7,662 nt of DNA from an uncultured Gemmatimonadota bacterium (lineage in GTDB: Bacteria; Gemmatimonadota; Gemmatimonadetes; Longimicrobiales; Gaopeijiaceae), in contig CALHIO010000305.1 in assembly GCA_938030915.1 (NCBI GenBank), forward strand, positions 1 through 7,662. Reading direction: 5' to 3'. The notes beneath the pieces were generated by a model, which did not search any database, had not been told where the DNA came from, and saw only the letters and a list, made by a program, of their open reading frames with translations. Below are positions 1-6,371 of the stretch, one piece after another. A program made the position numbers and the translations under genes. Numbering within the stretch: the stretch's first letter is position 1; every line of letters starts with the position of its first letter.

Positions 1-313
1 CTTCGAAGCCGAGGGGCTGCTCCAGGACGAAGACGAGGCGAACGACGTCTTCGGCGTACTGGCTCGTCCGCATGGAAACGATGCCGCCCCGGTTCAGTGC
101 GGCGAAGTTTTCCTGCGGGAGCGCATGGGTTGCGCCCATCAGGTCAATCACCAGACGGTGCGGGCCTTCCATCGCGAAGGAGCGGTACTCCACGAGCTCG
201 TCTGTCGCGACAAGAATGCTCGTCTGCGACGCCATCGGTGTGATCGTCACTTCAGTGACGGACCCACCAATGGCCAGGAGCGTGCCCGCCCAAAGAGCGA
301 ACATCGACGTCAT
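1..313 (-). CDS. pilQ: PilQ, type IV pilus secretin (N-terminal fragment, runs off the window)
   Basis: This is the first 104 codons of a gene that continues past the left edge. PilQ multimers form the outer-membrane channel through which the pilus exits. Residues 1-18 are hydrophobic and resemble a signal peptide, but the n-region has no Lys or Arg. Residues about 22-104 read as an AMIN domain, the peptidoglycan-binding module at the N-terminus of many PilQ proteins: a strand with VEYRSFAMEGPHRLVIDL (41-58), then VVRLVFVLEQP (90-100). The secretin pore domain lies outside the window. The ATG at 313 overlaps the pilP stop in an ATGA, has a strong upstream Shine-Dalgarno, and no other start lies between it and an in-frame TAG at 332-334. 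Position last in pilMNOPQ supports the name. An AMIN domain alone also occurs in amidases, but not in this gene order. Confidence 0.9.
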   Translation of the reverse strand, partial: MTSMFALWAGTLLAIGGSVTEVTITPMASQTSILVATDELVEYRSFAMEGPHRLVIDLMGATHALPQENFAALNRGGIVSMRTSQYAEDVVRLVFVLEQPLGFE

Positions 314-780
314 GGGGTGCCTCCCTCGCGACTAGATACGAAGTTCATGGTGTTTCGTTCGACTGCGTCGAAGACTTCGACATCGACGATGACGGCATCG
401 CGGCGAATCTCGACGATCGTGGTATTTCCGATGGCTTGACCGACCCTGAGGTAGTACGCGTCCCCTTCTACACCACTGGTCGTCCCATCCTCAGCGACGG
501 TAACGGTTCCTGTGGAGATGACGGCGACACTCGAAGCCGGATCGGACGAGTACATGATCCCGATCAGGGTCAGCTGCTCGTACCGTGGTCCACCCGCTGT
601 GCCTTCAAGGGCGAGGAAGGGGTTGCGCCTCGTGAACGATGGGTAGGAGAAGACCTCCCGCTCATACACGAGTTCAACATCCGTGGGCGGCGGCGGTGCC
701 TGATCCTGCGCCGAGGCGGGCTGTGCGACGACGACGGTGGTCCCCGTAAGGGCGAGCACCAGAGCGAATCTCTTCATCAT
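310..780 (-). CDS. pilP: PilP-like pilus assembly protein (periplasmic linker of the alignment complex)
   Basis: The protein has 156 residues, or 155 if translation begins at the second ATG (777). It has an N-terminal signal peptide (basic MKR, hydrophobic 5-20, likely cleavage after PASA at residue 24), a Pro-rich linker (29-32), an RRNPF element (51-55) like the R-D/N-P-F motif of PilP, and a small beta-rich domain. In that domain LTLIGIMYSSDPASSVAVI (71-89) and YYLRVGQAIGNTTIVEI (109-125) match the homology-region (HR) fold. In known systems PilP binds PilN/PilO and contacts the periplasmic domains of PilQ. Proteobacterial PilP is usually a lipoprotein; this one has no cysteine at all, so it should be soluble in the periplasm. 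The gene overlaps pilO (TGATG) and pilQ (ATGA). Divergence is considerable, so the name rests on motif plus position. Confidence 0.82.
   Translation of the reverse strand: MMKRFALVLALTGTTVVVAQPASAQDQAPPPPTDVELVYEREVFSYPSFTRRNPFLALEGTAGGPRYEQLTLIGIMYSSDPASSVAVISTGTVTVAEDGTTSGVEGDAYYLRVGQAIGNTTIVEIRRDAVIVDVEVFDAVERNTMNFVSSREGGTP
320..326 (-). promoter_or_regulatory. Ribosome binding site of pilQ
   Basis: AGGGAGG on the minus strand lies 6 nt before the ATG at 313. It sits within the last codons of pilP and fixes M1 rather than M4 as the pilQ start. It also suggests independent ribosome loading in addition to coupling through the ATGA overlap. Confidence 0.7.
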
Positions 781-1391
781 CAGCCTCCCGGCATCTCGGC
801 AGGGGCGATTGCGGCCGCCCCGTCCGGCAGGACGTACGTTTCGATGCGGAACGTGGCCAGAACCGGTGACACCATGTCGGCGCGCTGACTTACGCCCAGG
901 TAGGACTCCATGTCCACCTGGACAGGCGTCACGATGCGCGGCAGGCTGGCAATTTCCGTGAGGAATCGCCCAACGTCGTGGTAGTCACCGACGACCGTCA
1001 TCTGATACCCCGTGCGGTTGTAGGGGCCGGCCGGCTCGGTCGGCTCGGGATCGAGCCCCACGACCTCGACACCCGAAACCCGAGCCCTGGCCTGAATGTC
1101 GTCGACCAGCGCCGGAACTTCCTCCTGAGCAGGGATCAGCTCCTCCAGGCGTGCGACATGGCGCTCGTACGTCGCCATACGGTTCTCGAGGTCCTCACCC
1201 CCACGGGCGAGGATCACCCCGGCCTGACGGTTCTGGATCTGAAGACTTTCGAGACGATCACGGACGACGTCGTTCGCCTCGTTTCGAGGCGTCATGAAGA
1301 ACGAGGCGAACGGATAGATCAGCGCAAAGGCGACGATACCCCCGAGCATCCAGTTCCGCTGCGTCGGATCGGAGGGGTTATACCACGCCAT
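780..1391 (-). CDS. pilO: PilO, type IV pilus inner-membrane alignment protein
   Basis: The protein has 203 residues and the usual bitopic PilO architecture. A short cytoplasmic N-terminus (1-13) is followed by one membrane helix (about 14-33), a charged coiled coil (about 36-87) ending in RLEELIPAQEEVPALVDDI, and a ferredoxin-like domain. In that domain ARARVSGVEVVGLDP (101-115) and the stretch around VVGDYHDVGRFLTEIASLP (133-151) are family hallmarks. PilO pairs with PilN and binds PilP, transmitting between the cytoplasmic motor side and the secretin. The ATG at 1391 has GGGGAG 7 nt upstream (1399-1404). It starts 3 nt after the pilN stop, and its own stop overlaps the pilP start. It ends in a short Ala/Pro-rich tail. 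No defect is visible. Confidence 0.93.
   Translation of the reverse strand: MAWYNPSDPTQRNWMLGGIVAFALIYPFASFFMTPRNEANDVVRDRLESLQIQNRQAGVILARGGEDLENRMATYERHVARLEELIPAQEEVPALVDDIQARARVSGVEVVGLDPEPTEPAGPYNRTGYQMTVVGDYHDVGRFLTEIASLPRIVTPVQVDMESYLGVSQRADMVSPVLATFRIETYVLPDGAAAIAPAEMPGG
784..789 (-). promoter_or_regulatory. Ribosome binding site of pilP
   Basis: GGGAGG on the minus strand lies inside the 3' end of pilO. It is 3 nt from the first ATG (780) and 6 nt from the second (777). The spacing favours the second ATG, giving a protein that begins MKRFALV. Confidence 0.6.
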
Positions 1392-1394
1392 GGC

Positions 1395-2108
1395 TCAACT
1401 CCCCGGTTCAGCGGTTTGAGCCTGCGAGACCGCGTCATCGAACAACGGCACGGTTTCGAGCTCGTCGATACCAGGTGATTCGTACTGCATCACCAGCTCG
1501 AACATGTAGACGAGATCCTCCGGATTGGCCTCGGAGGGGGTCTGCTGCATCGTCTCCGGATTCACGCTCCGCAGGAAGCGGGACGCCTCGAGACGACGCA
1601 TGTAGCGAGTGATCGCGAAGAGGGAGCCAGCGCGCCCCGTCACCCGCACGGTGAGAGGATTGTCGCTCTCGTACAGCACCTCGCGTAGCCAGAGAAAATC
1701 CGGCACGGCCGCAGCCACCTCGTCGAGAAGGTGCGGCCACACGTAGCGGCCTGCGTCGATCTCCTGAATGATGGCGACCCGTTCCTCGATGGAATCGCCC
1801 CGAGCCTCGAGCTGGCGTGTACGCTCGATGATCGCCGCATTCCGGATCGAATCCTGCACCGCCTCCTCGATCTGGACGGCCAGTTCCTCGGTTTCGCTGC
1901 GGAGGCTGAAGAAGGAGAAGCCCATGTACCCAAGCGAGATCGCCGCGGCTACGGCGAAGAACGCCATGTACGGGTCGACCTGGCTCCCCCGGCCACCGCC
2001 GCCACTCCGTCTCGTGAGCCCCTGGAGGCCCGAGACGAGGCCGGCAAGCGGGTTTCCACCGCGACCACGACCCTTCCGACCACCTGGAAGAAGATTGACT
2101 TCGATCAC
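1395..2108 (-). CDS. pilN: PilN, type IV pilus inner-membrane alignment protein
   Basis: The 237-residue protein begins MIEVNLLPG, a match to the conserved I-N-L-L-P motif that docks into PilM. A Gly/Arg-rich stretch (about 10-43) precedes one membrane helix (about 47-68). A coiled coil (about 70-116) follows, then a ferredoxin-like domain (about 120-210) with RYVWPHLLDEVAAAVPDFLW (121-140), typical of PilN. A roughly 27-residue acidic tail follows. The start codon is GTG, because the bases at 2108-2106 read GTG on the minus strand and no in-frame ATG precedes the motif. AGGA lies 9 nt upstream. It is 17 nt downstream of pilM and 3 nt upstream of pilO. The Gly/Arg-rich linker is longer than in the PilN proteins I know, where the membrane helix starts soon after the motif. 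Confidence 0.93.
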   Translation of the reverse strand: MIEVNLLPGGRKGRGRGGNPLAGLVSGLQGLTRRSGGGGRGSQVDPYMAFFAVAAAISLGYMGFSFFSLRSETEELAVQIEEAVQDSIRNAAIIERTRQLEARGDSIEERVAIIQEIDAGRYVWPHLLDEVAAAVPDFLWLREVLYESDNPLTVRVTGRAGSLFAITRYMRRLEASRFLRSVNPETMQQTPSEANPEDLVYMFELVMQYESPGIDELETVPLFDDAVSQAQTAEPGS

Positions 2109-2125
2109 GTTTTCGCGTCCTGATC

Positions 2126-3160
2126 CTAGGCCCGGAGCGCCAGCCCGAGCGGCAACAGCAGCATCGGGGCAGCCTCGTCGATCGATATTTCACCCGCCGC
2201 GTCCGGGCGTACGGGCACCCGCTCGAACGGGTTCACGATTTCCGTCTCGACGTTCATGCGACGCGCCAGAGACTCGGCCATGCCCGGAATGCGCGCGCCA
2301 CCCCCGCTCAGGAAGATGCGCCCGACCGAGTTGCCGTCTTCTCGGGTCATGAGGAACGCACTGGCGCGCTCGATCCCGACCGCGATTTCATCCGCCGATG
2401 ATGCGACGAAACTGTCGAGGTCGTCTGCGGTCTCGCGGGCCTGAACGACGTCTTCCGCCTGCTCCGCAGTCAACCCGCGCTCCCGCTGGAGATCCTCACG
2501 AATCTTACGGGAGCCGAACGGGATATCGCGCGTGAGGATCGGCACCCCGTCCTCCAGGATGCTCACGTTCGTCGTTTCATGCCCGACGTTGACCAGCGCG
2601 ACGATTCCGTCCAGGGCGTCGGGATAGTTGTGCTCGAAGGCGTTGTGAAGCGCGAACGCGTCCACATCGATTACGATCGGTTCGACGCCGGCATCCTGAA
2701 GGAGGCCAACCTTGTTGTCGACCAACTCACGCTTGGCGGCGACCAGAAGGACTTCCATCTGCAATCCGTCTCCTTCGGGATCCAGGATCTGGAAATCGAT
2801 CTCCACGCTCTTGATGTCGAACGGAACGTGCTGTTCGGCCTCCCATTTGATGACCTCCCGCGCGTCACCCTCTCTCATGCGATCCATTTCGATCTTCTTG
2901 ATGATGACGTCGTGGCCACCCACGGCCGTCACCACCTCAGCGCCTTTCATGCCGATCTCCGAAAAGAGACCCGAAACGGCATCGGAGACGAGGCCGTAGT
3001 CCATGATCTCACCCTCGACGATCGCGTCGGGGAGCAACGGGCGCATCGCGACGCGGACGACCTCCGGCTGGTCACCCGAATGGTCCACTTCGACGACTTT
3101 GATGAACCCGGAACCGATATCCAGGCCGATCACGCTTTTGTTTCGTCCGAACAGGCCCAT
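2126..3160 (-). CDS. pilM: PilM, actin-like cytoplasmic ATPase-fold pilus assembly protein
   Basis: This 344-residue protein is near the usual PilM length. It belongs to the FtsA/MreB actin-like superfamily and sits on the cytoplasmic face, where it binds the PilN N-terminus and connects to the motors. Visible signatures are the phosphate-1 loop IGLDIGSGFIKVVE (11-24), the PilM-type EVIKWEAEQHVPFD (102-115), the phosphate-2 loop VNVGHETTNVSIL (190-202), and the adenosine motif RIFLSGGGARIPGM (281-294). It ends in the common L-G-L-A-L-R. No membrane segment is present. The ATG at 3160 is the only reasonable start, just before GLFGRNKSVIG. The Shine-Dalgarno upstream is weak. It is the first gene of the pilMNOPQ unit, preceded by a 192-bp gap with a candidate promoter. 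Confidence 0.96.
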   Translation of the reverse strand: MGLFGRNKSVIGLDIGSGFIKVVEVDHSGDQPEVVRVAMRPLLPDAIVEGEIMDYGLVSDAVSGLFSEIGMKGAEVVTAVGGHDVIIKKIEMDRMREGDAREVIKWEAEQHVPFDIKSVEIDFQILDPEGDGLQMEVLLVAAKRELVDNKVGLLQDAGVEPIVIDVDAFALHNAFEHNYPDALDGIVALVNVGHETTNVSILEDGVPILTRDIPFGSRKIREDLQRERGLTAEQAEDVVQARETADDLDSFVASSADEIAVGIERASAFLMTREDGNSVGRIFLSGGGARIPGMAESLARRMNVETEIVNPFERVPVRPDAAGEISIDEAAPMLLLPLGLALRA

Positions 3161-3206
3161 ACTTCGCCGTAACCCGAGAGGGAAGAGGACAGAATTCCGC
3201 GAGAAT

Positions 3207-3236
3207 CTCGACGTCAGGTTACACCTGAAAGTCGAG
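3207..3236. repeat. 30-bp imperfect inverted repeat overlapping the pilM promoter
   Basis: Outer arms CTCGAC (3207-3212) and GTCGAG (3231-3236) enclose inner arms CAGGT (3215-3219) and ACCTG (3223-3227) around a 3-nt centre. The arms are separated by 2 and 3 unpaired bases. The element spans the spacer, the -10 and the likely start of the candidate promoter, where an operator would lie. A second short palindrome, CGAGA-A-TCTCG (3200-3210), shares its last four bases with the left arm. There is no T-run after it in the minus direction, so it does not look like an intrinsic terminator. Confidence 0.6.
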
Positions 3237-3245
3237 GCTTGTCAA
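3216..3245 (-). promoter_or_regulatory. Candidate sigma70-type promoter of pilMNOPQ
   Basis: On the minus strand a perfect TTGACA (3245-3240) is followed after 16 nt by TGTAAC (3223-3218), or after 18 nt by TAACCT (3221-3216), as a -10. It lies 60-80 bp upstream of the pilM ATG, in the only sizeable gap between the minor pilins and pilM. The -35 is perfect and the -10 is poor. The assignment is inference from sequence and position. Confidence 0.45.
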
Positions 3246-3352
3246 TGAAAACATGCCGCTCCGACATGCACAAAAAATCAGTAAACATTTGACGCCCATC
3301 AAGATCGGAAATCGGTCGGTCACCCCCGCGCTCGAGGCCGCTAGTCCGTTCT

Positions 3353-4516
3353 CTAGTTCGCGACTGCGGTCATGTCGACCCAGCTTCGCTGCATGAGCGG
3401 ACGCGCTCGAGAGAGTGACGCGTTGTTCAGAATGGACCGCTGGATCGTACAGCGGGAGTACGTGATCTCTGAACCTCCCGTGATGGACTGGTCGTCAAGA
3501 AGGCCATTCGAGGCCAGCACCGCTCCGATGATCCGGTTCCCGTTACCCTGCGTTTCGAAATCGCCCTGAACGATGATGATGCCGTAGAAGAGAAAGTTCC
3601 CTCGCAAATCCAGCGTGCCGTCAACGAGAAGGATGCCCTGGCCCATCCCGCCAGACTGGATTCGAAGCTCCGGCCCGCCATGGTAGATCAGGGGGAAATA
3701 GGCGCCACAGGCCGCCGTGGGGATCGTGTCCCCCCAATTCGTCAAGGTGGCTTCGTTGCAGTCACCCGCCGCGGTCGTATCCGGTTGAGTGCTGGTGATC
3801 GAAGTCCCGAGCGAAGTCACGTTCTTGCCCTCTGCCTGCGCCAGGGCCGTCAACTGGGCCCAGTCCATCTCTCCGAAATTCGTGAATGTAGAATCCACGA
3901 TCGAGGAGTCCTGGTCGTAGCTCGGACTTCCAAGCAGGCCACCCTTGCCGCTCGTACCAATGAGGGACGTGTCGTTGGTCAGGACGCCCGTCGTGTCGTT
4001 CGTCGCGAACGCGGTGCAGTACGGAGCCCACGAGGGAGGCGTCGTGTTCGTCCCATTCACGAGAGCATTACCCTTGATCACCGTGGACCCTCGCGTCGTC
4101 AGCGCCGCGGGCGGGTCAATGTCGGCGAAGATCATCTTCGTCACGATGCCGATCGTTCGCTGCGCGCCCGACCACAGCGCACCCCCCTCCGTCACGGTGC
4201 CCGTGGCGGTGAGGAAGTAGACAAAGTTGTTCGAGTTCGCGATCGAGACTTCCCAGATACCATTGGCGATCGTGTCGGTGATGGTCGTGTCGGACCAGAC
4301 CGCGATGTTGCCGAGCTGATAGCCGTTCCAATTACCGAGAACTTCGTTGGCCCCCGCCTGAGCGATATTGACCGCCATGTTGGCGTTCTTGCTCGCCACG
4401 CCAATCCTCAGCTCCTGTTGAGCAATGAAGAACCCGGCCGTCACGAGCACCCCGATGATGACGAGCGCCCCAATCACGGTGGGAAGGGCGAAGCCCCTGC
4501 GGTTTCTGGTTCTCAT
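3353..4516 (-). CDS. pilX: PilX/GspK-like large minor pilin (putative tip component)
   Basis: A 387-residue prepilin-like protein beginning MRTRNRRGFALP. A short basic leader ends in Gly before Phe (the prepilin peptidase site), followed by a hydrophobic helix (about 12-34) and a PilX-type amphipathic run NMAVNIAQAGANEVL. Position +5 of the mature protein is Thr, not the Glu of ordinary pilins, and +4 is Pro. Loss of Glu5 is typical of GspK-type tip pseudopilins. The C-terminal part (about 280-345) has repeating Gly-rich beta segments such as GQGILLVDGTLDLRGNFLFYG, as in other long PilX-domain proteins. Four cysteines (about 167, 253, 270, 356) could form disulfides. Start choice: the ATG at 4516 has GGTGA 7 nt upstream and gives a leader like its neighbours. 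A TTG at 4537 with a better Shine-Dalgarno would add seven residues. It is last of the four-gene minor pilin set. Confidence 0.82.
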   Translation of the reverse strand: MRTRNRRGFALPTVIGALVIIGVLVTAGFFIAQQELRIGVASKNANMAVNIAQAGANEVLGNWNGYQLGNIAVWSDTTITDTIANGIWEVSIANSNNFVYFLTATGTVTEGGALWSGAQRTIGIVTKMIFADIDPPAALTTRGSTVIKGNALVNGTNTTPPSWAPYCTAFATNDTTGVLTNDTSLIGTSGKGGLLGSPSYDQDSSIVDSTFTNFGEMDWAQLTALAQAEGKNVTSLGTSITSTQPDTTAAGDCNEATLTNWGDTIPTAACGAYFPLIYHGGPELRIQSGGMGQGILLVDGTLDLRGNFLFYGIIIVQGDFETQGNGNRIIGAVLASNGLLDDQSITGGSEITYSRCTIQRSILNNASLSRARPLMQRSWVDMTAVAN

Positions 4517-4546
4517 GTGCTTATCACCCGAAGCCAAGACGACCGG

Positions 4547-4551
4547 CTCCT
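4547..4551 (-). promoter_or_regulatory. Shine-Dalgarno-like AGGAG upstream of the pilX-like gene
   Basis: AGGAG overlaps the TAG stop of the preceding pilW-like gene. It is 9 nt before a TTG at 4537 but 30 nt before the ATG at 4516. It is the only reason to consider the TTG start, which would give a 15-residue leader before the cleavage site. Both starts leave the cleavage site intact. Confidence 0.35.
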
Positions 4552-5407
4552 AGTTTCTGGTGTGGATCCAGACCAGTACCGAGTCCGAGACCATCTCGCC
4601 AAGTGAGTTGAGGACTTCCGATCCGGTACGCACCGTGACTTCGATCTGGGCGACATCGGCGGGGGTCGCAGTGACGTCACCCATCGCGTCACGGTACACG
4701 AAGGCGAGCCCATCACGATCTCGAAGCGGACCCGCGACCGGAATCATGTCTCCGGTTCCTGTGCGACGACCGAGATAGACGTCACCGAGCATCGTCGTGG
4801 TCCCGAAGGTGAAGTCCTGATAGCTGCGCACGGGCGCACCCACGTGAACAGAGTCGTTCGTGAACGCGGTCATCTGGGAACCGAAGGTGAGGTTCAGCCC
4901 AGCATCTCCGTCCTGTGGGCACACGACGCTCGCAGAGTCGATACTCGAGATACTCGCGGAAATCCAAGCGTCGTCGCGGTCGATGTTCGGATCGTTGTCG
5001 GCGTAGACGAACACGGAGTCACCGACGGCGAATCCATTCGATCCACCCATGATGTACAGCGTGTCTCCGCTGTTCAGCAGGAAGTCCTTGATCACCGTCA
5101 TCACGGGGTCGGAGCCCGTGATGTCAGGCTGGCACACGATCGAGAACTTCCGCATGAGCCGTACACGAATCGAGTCCGAGCTCATCGCGAGAATGTCACC
5201 GCCCGACGGACTCACCTCCCGCAGCTCCGCGAAGAGTACCTCCACGGCCATCCGCGTCGTCTGCTGCCCGGACACGGTCGCGGTCTGGGCCGTGTACGTC
5301 TGACGATTCGTGATCAGAATCTGCCCCGCCGAAAGCACGACGAGGAGGCCGAGAACCGCGACGATCAGGATTTCGATGAGCGTGAAGCCTCTGCGGTCTC
5401 GCGTCAT
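4550..5407 (-). CDS. pilW: PilW/GspJ-like minor pilin
   Basis: A 285-residue prepilin beginning MTRDRRGFTLIE: basic leader, Gly7/Phe8 cleavage site, Glu at +5, then a hydrophobic helix (about 8-32) and an amphipathic continuation with VSGQQTTRMAVEVLFAELREV, typical of PilW/GspJ proteins. The long beta-rich periplasmic part has two cysteines (92, 163) and an acidic loop at 137-146 with D-x-D-x-N-x-D-x-D spacing. The reading frame stays open upstream to 5542, but that part overlaps pilV. The ATG at 5407 overlaps the pilV stop (ATGA), has AGGGTG 8 nt upstream and gives the correct leader. Expected role: J-type subunit of the priming/tip complex with the other three products. Confidence 0.88.
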   Translation of the reverse strand: MTRDRRGFTLIEILIVAVLGLLVVLSAGQILITNRQTYTAQTATVSGQQTTRMAVEVLFAELREVSPSGGDILAMSSDSIRVRLMRKFSIVCQPDITGSDPVMTVIKDFLLNSGDTLYIMGGSNGFAVGDSVFVYADNDPNIDRDDAWISASISSIDSASVVCPQDGDAGLNLTFGSQMTAFTNDSVHVGAPVRSYQDFTFGTTTMLGDVYLGRRTGTGDMIPVAGPLRDRDGLAFVYRDAMGDVTATPADVAQIEVTVRTGSEVLNSLGEMVSDSVLVWIHTRN

Positions 5408-5802
5408 CGTCTGAGCACCCTGAAATCGAAGGTGTCCGCGACCTGAGGGCTCAGCCCCGGCGGCGTTCCGGAGCCCAGGCCGGGCCCGAGGGTGACGATC
5501 CGTACAATCTTGGTCTGGGGCCCGTCCGGCGTAGAAGCCCATCGAACCACATACACCCCGACCGAGTCGCTCCCGGAACCGACATCGTCGTACGGCAGCG
5601 ACTGCAGTCGATCGATGACCGTCTGGAAGGCGACCGAGCGTTCGGTCATCAGGTCCGCGAGCGTGATCTGACGCGTGATGTGGGCCGTGGTGCCGGCCAA
5701 CCCGAGCACGCCGACGGCGAGAATGAGAATCGCGATGATCACCTCGACGAGCGAGAAGCCATCGCGTCCGACCGCAGCACGGGTGCGAATCGTGTCAGAC
5801 AT
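5404..5802 (-). CDS. pilV: PilV/GspI-like minor pilin
   Basis: A 132-residue prepilin. The 15-residue leader MSDTIRTRAAVGRDG precedes Phe16, with Glu at mature position +5 (residue 20). The hydrophobic helix VEVIIAILILAVGVLGLAG (19-37) is almost diagnostic of the PilV/GspI family. It continues into an amphipathic region with AFQTVIDRLQSLPYDD (58-73), also typical of this family. The globular domain is small and ends in RVLRR. No cysteines are present. The gene starts 1 nt after the fimT-like stop with AGGTGA 9 nt upstream, and overlaps pilW by 4 nt. In related systems the I-type subunit nucleates the I-J-K minor pilin complex. Confidence 0.9.
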   Translation of the reverse strand: MSDTIRTRAAVGRDGFSLVEVIIAILILAVGVLGLAGTTAHITRQITLADLMTERSVAFQTVIDRLQSLPYDDVGSGSDSVGVYVVRWASTPDGPQTKIVRIVTLGPGLGSGTPPGLSPQVADTFDFRVLRR

Positions 5803-5803
5803 G

Positions 5804-6298
5804 TCAGCCGATCACCTGACCCATGGGGAGAATCAGCACAGACGCCGTGTCCGCCGACTGACGGAATCGAAGTCGGAGCGTGTCGCTGAAGGTAGCGGTG
5901 TACCCATAGGTCGCCCCCCACGAACCGCAACTCGTGTCGGCGTACCCCCTCGGCGTCATGCACGTGTAGAAGGAGTAGCCCCCCTGTGTTTCCAGACTGA
6001 CGCCGAGTTCGTCATCGAAGTGCTGAACGTCCCCCCAGCGAAACGTGCTACCGTCGCGGCTCAGGGTCGCAGCAGAATCGCCCGCCGGCCAGACGAACAG
6101 GACGATGGTCTCACCCGACTCGATCGCGCGGGAGCGGGCCCGCTGATGCCAGGACATGTAGACGCGCTTCGCGCTCTGGACGGCGAACCGTGACTGCACG
6201 TTCTGGAAGCTGTTCAGGGCGAGGCCCGTGAGGATGCTCCCGATCAGGATCACGATGACCAGTTCGATCAGTGTGAATCCTCGTCTTCTGCTCTTCAT
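5804..6298 (-). CDS. fimT: FimT/GspH-like minor pilin
   Basis: A 164-residue prepilin beginning MKSRRRGFTLIELVIVILIG: short basic leader, Gly7/Phe8 cleavage, Glu at +5, hydrophobic helix to about residue 28. The helix continues into SAKRVYMSWHQRARSRAIESGETIVL (42-67), the pattern of FimT/GspH proteins (helix with RARSxAI followed by a first beta strand). Two cysteines (113, 124) in the C-terminal half could form a small disulfide loop. The frame is open upstream to 6463, but the ATG at 6298 gives a canonical leader and has GGCGGA just upstream; the longer version would bury the leader behind 55 residues without pilin character. First gene of the minor pilin operon. Some FimT proteins bind DNA during uptake; nothing here shows that specifically. 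Confidence 0.87.
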   Translation of the reverse strand: MKSRRRGFTLIELVIVILIGSILTGLALNSFQNVQSRFAVQSAKRVYMSWHQRARSRAIESGETIVLFVWPAGDSAATLSRDGSTFRWGDVQHFDDELGVSLETQGGYSFYTCMTPRGYADTSCGSWGATYGYTATFSDTLRLRFRQSADTASVLILPMGQVIG

Positions 6299-6371
6299 CG
6301 ATTCCGCCCATCGCGCGCCAGCAGGTCGTCCAGGACACGGCGTGGTCCGAGTTCCATGCCACGATGCTTTA

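Noticed and set aside
1435..2193. Minus-strand frame (252 codons) overlapping pilN in another frame
   Set aside because: pilN has the NLLP motif, a membrane helix and a ferredoxin-like domain. The other frame has a random Arg/Trp-rich composition.
3251..3269. ACATGC repeated twice 13 bp apart upstream of pilM
   Set aside because: Only two short copies; they might be a binding site, but this is close to chance expectation without comparative data.
3272..3277. Run of six A (T-run on the minus strand) as an intrinsic terminator after the pilX-like gene
   Set aside because: No GC-rich hairpin precedes it in the direction of transcription. The repeated ATCGG units at 3304-3319 are direct, not inverted.
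3680..4606. Long plus-strand open frame (308 codons) across the pilX-like gene
   Set aside because: It is Arg/Val/Asp-rich without any recognisable domain, lies antisense to a gene with a clear prepilin N-terminus, and is of the kind expected from strong third-position GC.
4844..5446. Plus-strand open frame (200 codons) antisense to pilW
   Set aside because: The sequence is Arg/His/Val-rich with no domain, and the opposite strand is a convincing minor pilin.
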